Shown in pieces: positions 5,974 to 10,987 of a DNA stretch of 10,987 nucleotides; the stretch's first letter is position 1; every line of letters begins with the position of its first letter. Below the pieces are notes generated by a model that saw only the letters and a list, made by a program, of their open reading frames with translations, had not been told where the DNA came from and searched no databases. The DNA is taken from assembly GCA_029933535.1 (NCBI GenBank), contig JAOZNZ010000064.1, positions 1 through 10,987 on the forward strand, written 5' to 3'. Source of the DNA: a bacterium. Its GTDB lineage: Bacteria > Auribacterota > UBA3054 > B51-G9. The position numbers and the translations under genes were made by a program.

Positions 5974-5976
5974 CCA

Positions 5977-6588
5977 ATGAAAAATCTTACCGAAAATATT
6001 CACCGGCTTGGTCACGCGTCTTTTCTGCTTAACCTTGAAAAATGTATCTATATTGATCCATATCAACTTTCCGGCAATTTGCCGAAAGCTGATATTATTA
6101 TTTGTACGCATTCACATTTTGATCACTGTTCTCCGGAAGATATTGATAAAATTAAAACCGCGAATACAGTGATTATTGTAACAGCTGATTCAGCAGAAAA
6201 AGTTTCCGGGAATGTTAAAATTATCGCTCCGGGACAATTTTTAAACATTGGAAAGATTAAAATTGAAGCTGTGCCGGCGTATAATATCAACAAATCTTTC
6301 CACCCAAAGGAAAACGGCTGGATGGGCGTAATTGTAGATGATGGAAATGTAAAAATTTATCACACAGGCGATAGTGATGTTATTCCGGAAATGAAAAGTA
6401 TTAGCGCGGATGTCTGGCTCGTTCCAGTGTCAGGAACGTATGTTATGTCGGCAGAAGAAGCCGCGAAAATTATTAATGAAGTAAAACCGCAAGTTGCTGT
6501 ACCGATGCATTACGGCGCAATTATCGGCAGTGAATCAGATGCAAAAAGATTTGCTGAACTTGCAGGGGAGCGCGTACTTATTCTGTGA
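5977..6588 (+). CDS. Metallo-beta-lactamase-fold hydrolase (UlaG-like / Lactamase_B_3 type)
   Basis: 203 aa, a compact cytoplasmic MBL-fold protein with no signal peptide. Metal-site residues are in the usual order: GHASF (12-16), THSHFDH with H45, H47, D49 and H50, HTGDSD with D132, and MHYG with H178. The AYNINKSFHPKENGWMG block (101-117) is typical of the UlaG-like branch. The family hydrolyses diverse substrates; none can be named here. An in-frame TGA at 5962-5964 leaves 5977 as the only reasonable start. No Shine-Dalgarno is seen, and a heptamer repeat abuts the ATG. The TGA stop overlaps the GTG start of the glycosyltransferase in GTGA, which suggests translational coupling. Confidence 0.9.
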   Translation: MKNLTENIHRLGHASFLLNLEKCIYIDPYQLSGNLPKADIIICTHSHFDHCSPEDIDKIKTANTVIIVTADSAEKVSGNVKIIAPGQFLNIGKIKIEAVPAYNINKSFHPKENGWMGVIVDDGNVKIYHTGDSDVIPEMKSISADVWLVPVSGTYVMSAEEAAKIINEVKPQVAVPMHYGAIIGSESDAKRFAELAGERVLIL

Positions 6589-7796
6589 AAATTTGCCATC
6601 TGATAACCCGGTTTATTCTTGGCGGGGCCCAGGAAAACACTCTTGCTTCCCTTATTGGCCTTGCGGAACGCGGGCATAACGTTACATTGATTACCGGCCC
6701 GAGCCGTGGCCGCGAAGGAAATCTTCTTGAAGAGAAGGGACTTTTAAATTCGAATCTGCCTTTTAGAATTATTGAAAATCCGTATCTTGTAAGACCAATA
6801 AATCCATTATTTGATTATTTAGCTTATCGCAATCTTACAGCCCGTTTTGAAAGTGAAAAATATGATATAATTCATACTCACAGTTCGAAAGCCGGTATCA
6901 TTGGAAGGGCAGCGGCATCAAAAGTCCGTAAACAGAAGATTTCAAAAGTTATTCATACAATTCACGGATTAGCATTTGATAAATATCAATCGTTTTGGAA
7001 AAACAAAATCTATATCGCAGCAGAAAAAATGTGTGCTAAACGGTGCGATAAAATCGTTAGTGTATGCGATACAATGTCTAAACAAGCACTTGACGCGGGT
7101 GTTGGTTCACCTGAGCTGTTTACGACAATATACAGCGGTTTTAATTTGGATCAATTCACTTCAGCACGGAATAAAAGAAAAGAAATACGTGAAAGATTAG
7201 CTATACCTGAGAATTCTATCGTTTTACTTTCTATTGGAAGACTGTTTTATATGAAAGGTGCAGAAGATTTTATTACTGTAATTGAAAGCACAGCCGGTTC
7301 TTACGATTCCAAAATAAAAAGCATCATTATTGGAGATGGACCGCTGAGGTATTCTCTGGAAGATCGCGCAAAGAAAAATTTGCCCAAAAACGGAGTTATC
7401 TTCACAGGCTTGCTTCCCCCGGACGAAATTCCTGATTGGGTGGCCGCGTCAGACATAATTATCCATGCTTCTTTACGTGAAGGGCTTGCAAGAATTCTTG
7501 TTCAAGCGCTTGCGGCAGGCAAGCCGGTAATTTCTTATGATATAGGTGGAGCTAAAGAAGTGATTTCAGATGGTAAAAACGGTTTTATTGTTGAGCCGGG
7601 CGATGTGGATTCGCTGAAAGAAAAAGTAAAGATGTTGTTAGAAAATAATGAGTTGTTATTATCTTTGAGCAAAGGAGCCGGGGAAACTAATTTAACGAAA
7701 TTTTCGTCAGATGTAATGGTGGAAAGCCTGGAAGGGTTGTATAAAAAAATTTTATTCCGGAGGACCCGGATCAAAAAACTCTCCGACCAGGCATAA
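6585..7796 (+). CDS. GT4-family glycosyltransferase (GT-B fold)
   Basis: 403 aa, retaining GT-B glycosyltransferase of the GT4 type. The N-terminal acceptor half has GGAQ (13-16), DIIHTHSSKAGIIGRAA (94-110) and HTIHGL (124-129). The C-terminal nucleotide-sugar half has SIGRLFYMKG (216-225), GDGPLR (250-255), and EGLARILVQALAAGKPVISYD (299-319). The usual E-x7-E donor motif reads E299-x7-Q307, a known variant in this branch. Likely role is transfer of a sugar from a nucleotide donor during cell-surface glycan assembly; donor and acceptor are unknown. No signal peptide is seen. The GTG start overlaps the preceding stop in GTGA, and a GGGGAG lies about 14 nt upstream, a little far. The last 15 codons overlap a minus-strand gene. 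Confidence 0.93.
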   Translation: MKICHLITRFILGGAQENTLASLIGLAERGHNVTLITGPSRGREGNLLEEKGLLNSNLPFRIIENPYLVRPINPLFDYLAYRNLTARFESEKYDIIHTHSSKAGIIGRAAASKVRKQKISKVIHTIHGLAFDKYQSFWKNKIYIAAEKMCAKRCDKIVSVCDTMSKQALDAGVGSPELFTTIYSGFNLDQFTSARNKRKEIRERLAIPENSIVLLSIGRLFYMKGAEDFITVIESTAGSYDSKIKSIIIGDGPLRYSLEDRAKKNLPKNGVIFTGLLPPDEIPDWVAASDIIIHASLREGLARILVQALAAGKPVISYDIGGAKEVISDGKNGFIVEPGDVDSLKEKVKMLLENNELLLSLSKGAGETNLTKFSSDVMVESLEGLYKKILFRRTRIKKLSDQA

Positions 7797-7943
7797 AAGC
7801 AGCACCAGTGGAACCAGACTGAATATAGAAGCAATTATTATTCTATCGCCTTCAGTGAGTAAATAAATAACGATAAAAACTATTCCTCCAAGGAACAGTC
7901 CCATTATCATTGCCATAATTGCGTGTGGATTTATTTTTCTCAT
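7752..7943 (-). CDS. Small two-helix membrane protein, unknown function
   Basis: 63 aa, not a family I recognise. A short basic N-terminus (MRKINPH) is followed by two hydrophobic segments (about 8-29 and 36-54) separated by TEGDR, and an acidic, Pro-rich tail EFFDPGPPE. This pattern suggests an inner-membrane hairpin protein with both ends on the same side. Support for it being real: a sigma70-type promoter with 17-bp spacer (TTGACA/TAGAAT) sits about 30 nt upstream on the same strand, codons look like those of neighbours, and it fills an otherwise empty gap. Against: there is no clear Shine-Dalgarno before the ATG. Its last 45 nt overlap the 3' end of the glycosyltransferase on the opposite strand (convergent). 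Confidence 0.65.
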   Translation of the reverse strand: MRKINPHAIMAMIMGLFLGGIVFIVIYLLTEGDRIIIASIFSLVPLVLLLCLVGEFFDPGPPE

Positions 7944-7979
7944 ACTTGCTTACGTGTTAATTATTTAAAACAGTATATA

Positions 7980-8008
7980 ATTCTATGTAAAAAGGCATAT
8001 TCTGTCAA
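7980..8008 (-). promoter_or_regulatory. Sigma70-type promoter for the small membrane gene
   Basis: On the minus strand, TTGACA (plus 8003-8008) and TAGAAT (plus 7980-7985) are separated by 17 bp. The -35 is consensus and the -10 is 5/6. The expected transcript start is near 7973, about 30 nt before the ATG at 7943. Back to back with the plus-strand promoter. Confidence 0.75.
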
Positions 8009-8021
8009 GGTCTATTCGTTA

Positions 8022-8050
8022 TTGACAAAACCAGCAGTTTTAGGTATAGT
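8022..8050 (+). promoter_or_regulatory. Sigma70-type promoter for the UPF0104 membrane gene
   Basis: TTGACA (8022-8027), 17-bp spacer, TATAGT (8045-8050). The expected start is near 8057, giving a leader of about 67 nt that contains the palindrome at 8092-8107. Only 13 bp separate its -35 from that of the divergent minus-strand promoter. Confidence 0.82.
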
Positions 8051-8091
8051 TTTCTAATTAGAATACGCGTGAAAAGAGTAGTAGCTTCAAC

Positions 8092-8107
8092 TTCGGGTTA
8101 ACCCGAA
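8092..8107. promoter_or_regulatory. Perfect palindrome TTCGGGTTAACCCGAA in leader
   Basis: A 16-bp perfect palindrome lies between the promoter and the TTG start and is followed by TTTTTAAAAA (8108-8117). As RNA it forms a 6-bp stem with TTAA loop and a short U run, like a weak intrinsic terminator or attenuator. As duplex DNA it could be an operator. The sequence alone does not decide which. Confidence 0.6.
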
Positions 8108-8123
8108 TTTTTAAAAATACGGT

Positions 8124-9107
8124 TTGAAAATAAGTAAAAAACATATCCTTGTATCTCTTCGCGTTTCAGTGAGCATAGTTCTCTTAGGAACACTTATCTG
8201 GTTTTGTAAACCGGCTGAAACATGGAAAGTTATGCGGTCTGCCTCGCTACCTAATCTTTCCGGTGCGTTTCTACTTTATATTTTAAGTATGTTTATTGTT
8301 GCTTATCGATGGAAAATTCTATTGAAAGTCAGGGATATTAATATTGGAATGCTTCGATTAGCAAAATATTACCTTATAGGTTTCTTTTTTAATAATTTCC
8401 TCCCAAGCAGTATTGGCGGTGATGTATCCAGAATTATTAATCTGAGCTCAAGAAACGTGCCGGCATCTATAAGCTTTAGCTCGGTCTTTGTTGAACGACT
8501 TATCGGTTTTCTTGCAATGGCCGCGCTTTCGATTTGTTCTTTATTTTTTCTGATGAATGTATTTAAGGATTCGCCGTTAGTTATTATAATTACAATTGGA
8601 TTGGCAATAGGATTTCTCGTTTTAACCTGGATGTGCTTTAATCCAAAAGCAGAAAAATTTATTTCAAATTTGCTGCTTAAACTGAAATGGAAAGGTCTCG
8701 GCGAAAAAATGCAAAAGGGATTTCAAGCAATTCACGAATATCGTCATCACGGTGGTTCATTATGGCTTGTTTTTCTAATTTCAGTTATTTATCAGTTTGC
8801 TTTAGGTGTTTTTTCGTATTGGGTTGTTCGCTCAGCAGGACTTAATGCCGATTTTTTGTTGATTTTTGCTCTTATGCAGATTACTTCAATGGTTGGCATT
8901 ATACCGATTACTCTTGAGACTGCAGGAACACGAGAGTGGATTTATGCTCTGGTTCTTGTTCCGCTCGGTTATGAAAAAAGTGTTATTGTAGGAGCCATGC
9001 TGCTTGTAAGAATTTTAAGTATTGCGGCTAGTTCTATTGGTGGTGTGTTTTTCCTTACAGGTAATGGCAAAGTACTTAGTCGTCCCTTTAAAACTGGTTT
9101 AAATTAA
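8124..9107 (+). CDS. UPF0104 / LPG-synthase-TM-like integral membrane protein
   Basis: 327 aa, about seven to eight hydrophobic segments, in the lysylphosphatidylglycerol-synthase transmembrane-region family (UPF0104, AglD-like). Family blocks: YRWKILL (61-67), FFNNFLPSSIGGDVSRI (88-104), VERL (123-126), and GIIPITLETAGTREW (258-272). There is no C-terminal aminoacyl-transferase domain as in MprF, so it is the stand-alone membrane part. Stand-alone members are often found near glycosyltransferases and are thought to act in lipid or polyprenyl-linked sugar transfer or flipping; that link is inference here. The start TTG is chosen because an in-frame TAA lies at 8112-8114 and the N-terminus fits the family. 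No Shine-Dalgarno is seen. It has its own promoter. Confidence 0.87.
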   Translation: MKISKKHILVSLRVSVSIVLLGTLIWFCKPAETWKVMRSASLPNLSGAFLLYILSMFIVAYRWKILLKVRDINIGMLRLAKYYLIGFFFNNFLPSSIGGDVSRIINLSSRNVPASISFSSVFVERLIGFLAMAALSICSLFFLMNVFKDSPLVIIITIGLAIGFLVLTWMCFNPKAEKFISNLLLKLKWKGLGEKMQKGFQAIHEYRHHGGSLWLVFLISVIYQFALGVFSYWVVRSAGLNADFLLIFALMQITSMVGIIPITLETAGTREWIYALVLVPLGYEKSVIVGAMLLVRILSIAASSIGGVFFLTGNGKVLSRPFKTGLN

Positions 9108-9126
9108 ACAACATAACAAATCATAT

Positions 9127-9156
9127 TTGACTTTTTAAGGGACAACTAGTTATGAA
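9127..9156 (+). promoter_or_regulatory. Candidate promoter before the LemA-like gene
   Basis: TTGACT (9127-9132) and TATGAA (9151-9156) with an 18-bp spacer (or TTATGA with 17). The predicted start, near 9163, is only about 5 nt before the ATG at 9168. That gene has no Shine-Dalgarno. The -10 match is modest (4/6). Confidence 0.4.
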
Positions 9157-9167
9157 ATAAGAAAATT

Positions 9168-9710
9168 ATGCATAAAATTACAACATTTTTATTTTTACTT
9201 GCTGCCGCATTAGGATATGCGCTGTTTTCATTTTTCGGCACGTACTCGGAATGCCATGAAGAAAATATTAAAGTTCAAAATGCCTATTCAGAGTTGGCGG
9301 AGCAAAGTGAGGAACTTGCATCTTTGTCTGTTAAAATGGGATCTTTTGCTTTGAAATATATGCCGAACGGGAGAACTATTGTAAATCAAATTGAGAGAGC
9401 GACCGACCGTGTTCGCTGTCCTAAATCAGTAAGTGACATGGCGATTTCCTGTGGCAGGTTATATTCATCAATGAAAAGGGTTACTGTTTTATTGAATGAA
9501 GATATAAAAGCCAAAAATGATCATCGTTTTCAAGATACAATATTGCAGTTTAATAAAATCAGCCAGGACTTAGCTTTGATTGGTAAAAGATATAATTATG
9601 CCGCAAAGCAGTATAATAAAACGTTACAGAAACCACTGCCCCTCTTCTGGAGTTTTTTGTTTAATACTGAACCTGCACAATTATTTAAAGCGGAAAAGAA
9701 GAAATCGTGA
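9168..9710 (+). CDS. Divergent LemA-like coiled-coil membrane protein
   Basis: 180 aa, close to the usual LemA length. One N-terminal membrane segment (about 4-23) is followed by an almost wholly helical domain. The C-terminal part fits LemA: helix RFQDTILQFNKISQDLALIGK (120-140), then RYNYAAKQYN (141-150), then PLPLFWSFLFNTEPAQLF (156-173), matching the family's R.(F/Y)YN.AV..YN and terminal P...F pattern. The usual N-terminal NxLV...AWxxIDVQLKRR signature is not recognisable. Three Cys (29, 84, 95) fall in the helical region, which is not typical. LemA function is poorly defined. No htpX, TPM-domain or other common partner is adjacent. The ATG lacks a Shine-Dalgarno. TGA stop overlaps the GTG of the next gene in GTGA. 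Confidence 0.75.
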   Translation: MHKITTFLFLLAAALGYALFSFFGTYSECHEENIKVQNAYSELAEQSEELASLSVKMGSFALKYMPNGRTIVNQIERATDRVRCPKSVSDMAISCGRLYSSMKRVTVLLNEDIKAKNDHRFQDTILQFNKISQDLALIGKRYNYAAKQYNKTLQKPLPLFWSFLFNTEPAQLFKAEKKKS

Positions 9711-10678
9711 AAGAAAAAGATCTCGCAAAACCTATCCTCTCATTTAAATTTGTTGTTACAGAAGATGATTTGCCTTCCCGGCCGGACAAATTTCTCGCAA
9801 AGAAAATGCCATGGCGATCCCGCACCTTTTTTCAAAAAATGATTAATTCAGGCGAGGTTACATCTAACGGGAAAAAATGCCGCAGAGGAAGATACTTATG
9901 TGCTGATGAAACAATAATTGTTGATGTTAGTAATTATCAGCAGGAATTCTCTCCACCGGATTCGATTTCCATTGATAAAATTTATGAAGATAACGATATA
10001 CTTGTTGTAAATAAAGCACCGGGCATGATCGTTCATCCTACCGGCCGGCATTTATACAACACTTTGATGAATGCTGTTCATTCTGAATACGCAGATGCGG
10101 AATATCGACCACGTCTCATTCATCGCCTTGATAAAGATACAAGCGGAGTACTTGTTCTTGCCAAAAACGAAGCTGCAAGAAGTGAACTTGCACGGCAGAT
10201 TGAAAGTCGAAAAGTTACAAAAAATTACCTTGCTCTTACTCACGGTGTTTTCAGTTGCAGATCGGGAGAAATAAATCTGCCGATTGGAAAGGGGAATTAT
10301 TCTCATATTCGTTTAAAGCAGGAAATTACGGAAAGAGGCTTGTTTGCAAAATCAATCTTTAATGTTTTGGCTTCCGCACCTTGTGTCCGGGGATTCCCTG
10401 CCGGTATATCACTTGTTAAAGTGAGATTAATAACAGGGCGAACTCATCAGATCCGCTTGCATTTAAGTGCCATTGGTCATCCAATCCTTGCTGATAAGCT
10501 ATATGGCAGAGAAACTGATTGTTTTTTAGGAAATATTAAAATTGAGACCCAACTGCTGCATGCGTGGAAATTCGGGTGTTATCATCCTGTAACCGGGAAA
10601 GAAATAGAATTTACCGCACCGTTACCACCCGTGTTTAATAGTTGTATGAATGAATTATTTAAGCCAATCGTTTATTAG
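9707..10678 (+). CDS. RluA-family pseudouridine synthase (RluD/RluC-like)
   Basis: 323 aa. An N-terminal S4 RNA-binding domain (about 22-75: DLPSRPDKFLAKKM, SRTFFQKMINSGEVTSNGKK) is followed by the catalytic RluA domain (about 90-310). The active-site motif RLIHRLDKDTSG (136-147) has catalytic Asp142. Other family blocks are LVVNKAPGMIVHPT (99-112) and GRTHQIRLHLSAIGHPILADKLYG (244-267). It isomerises uridine to pseudouridine in RNA, probably 23S rRNA given the S4-RluA layout; the exact site cannot be read from sequence. The GTG start overlaps the LemA-like stop by GTGA, with AAGAAG just upstream, so translation is probably coupled. Confidence 0.95.
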   Translation: MKEKDLAKPILSFKFVVTEDDLPSRPDKFLAKKMPWRSRTFFQKMINSGEVTSNGKKCRRGRYLCADETIIVDVSNYQQEFSPPDSISIDKIYEDNDILVVNKAPGMIVHPTGRHLYNTLMNAVHSEYADAEYRPRLIHRLDKDTSGVLVLAKNEAARSELARQIESRKVTKNYLALTHGVFSCRSGEINLPIGKGNYSHIRLKQEITERGLFAKSIFNVLASAPCVRGFPAGISLVKVRLITGRTHQIRLHLSAIGHPILADKLYGRETDCFLGNIKIETQLLHAWKFGCYHPVTGKEIEFTAPLPPVFNSCMNELFKPIVY

Positions 10679-10757
10679 TTAAATTTTTCCACGACAAGGC
10701 CGGTTACACGAATCTCAGGACAGTTGTAGCGAAAAAAAGCAATAATGAGCACTAATA

Positions 10758-10786
10758 TTGACTTAAAAGCAGAGTTTGCTTATAAT
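10758..10786 (+). promoter_or_regulatory. Sigma70-type promoter for the terminal exported-protein gene
   Basis: TTGACT (10758-10763), 17-bp spacer, TATAAT (10781-10786, consensus). The expected start is near 10793, about 43 nt before the ATG at 10836. The preceding bases 10679-10757 show no gene or convincing terminator. Confidence 0.83.
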
Positions 10787-10835
10787 GAATGGTTAAATTA
10801 AAGAAATCAGTTAATCAACAACTAAAGGAAATAAA

Positions 10836-10987
10836 ATGAAAATAAAACTAATGTTAAGTATAATTGTAATATTGTTCTTAACGGTCTCAACTGTATTTGC
10901 TGCTAAAAGTACAGATATCAAAGGCCTTATTCCAACTTCAGAAATGATTAAAGCAGGGAAAAAGGCTACCACAAACGCCTACCCGAA
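10836..10987 (+). CDS. Exported protein of unknown function, N-terminal fragment
   Basis: Fifty codons are visible before the window ends. ATG is preceded by AAAGGA 6 nt upstream and by a strong promoter. Residues 1-22 form a signal peptide (MKIKLMLSIIVILFL, then TVSTVFA|AK) with a good signal-peptidase I site and no lipobox. The mature part begins KSTDIKGLIPTSEMIKAGKK. There is no recognisable domain in this short stretch, so only export to the periplasm or beyond can be inferred. Confidence 0.78.
   Translation, partial: MKIKLMLSIIVILFLTVSTVFAAKSTDIKGLIPTSEMIKAGKKATTNAYP

Noticed and set aside
6976..7200. Plus-strand 74-aa ORF inside the glycosyltransferase
   Set aside because: Out-of-frame shadow of a well-conserved GT4 coding region with intact motifs in the main frame.
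7205..7510. Loss of glycosyltransferase activity because the second Glu of E-x7-E is Gln
   Set aside because: E-x7-Q (EGLARxLxQAL) is a common natural variant in this GT4 branch, so it is not evidence of inactivation.

Overview
The window looks like an AT-rich chromosomal segment from an uncultured Gram-negative (two-membrane) bacterium. The Gram-negative assignment rests on a YnbE/YdbL-type envelope lipoprotein, a LolA-like exported protein and SppA. The style of the intergenic DNA (short-period arrays, TCC-loop hairpins, CCCCTCC/GGAGGGG hairpins) and of the GT4 glycosyltransferase recalls Planctomycetota/PVC or Omnitrophota-like metagenome genomes. That placement is an impression and was not tested. 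No rRNA, tRNA, CRISPR array, transposase or phage gene was seen.

Left half (about 1-5975): five widely spaced plus-strand genes. They are a SagB/ThcOx-type FMN nitroreductase, a lipoprotein that appears to fuse YnbE and YdbL (DUF1318), acetate kinase, signal peptide peptidase SppA, and an exported LolA-like/thioredoxin-like fusion whose CxxC motif has become SxxS. The gaps are packed with repeats. A TCC-loop hairpin recurs four times at or next to stop codons. Two gaps (857-1160 and 5754-5976) share a modular order: hairpin, GGATT-type octamers or nonamers, GCCC/GGGC hairpin, CCCCT...AGGGG hairpin, heptamer array, start codon. The other gaps carry only parts of this series.

Right half (5977-10987): a compact region. 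A metallo-beta-lactamase-fold hydrolase and a GT4 glycosyltransferase overlap by GTGA. A small two-helix membrane protein on the minus strand overlaps the glycosyltransferase 3' end. A back-to-back pair of near-consensus sigma70-type promoters (about 7980-8050) serves this small gene and a UPF0104/LPG-synthase-like integral membrane protein. Next come a divergent LemA-like protein and an RluA-family pseudouridine synthase, also overlapping by GTGA. The window ends inside an exported protein that has its own clear promoter.

Functionally the genes are mostly housekeeping or envelope related: outer-membrane lipid/lipoprotein homeostasis, envelope proteolysis, glycan assembly, acetate metabolism and rRNA modification. 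They do not form one obvious pathway. The unusual content is the modular intergenic element, the two domain fusions, and the overlapping small membrane gene with its divergent promoters.
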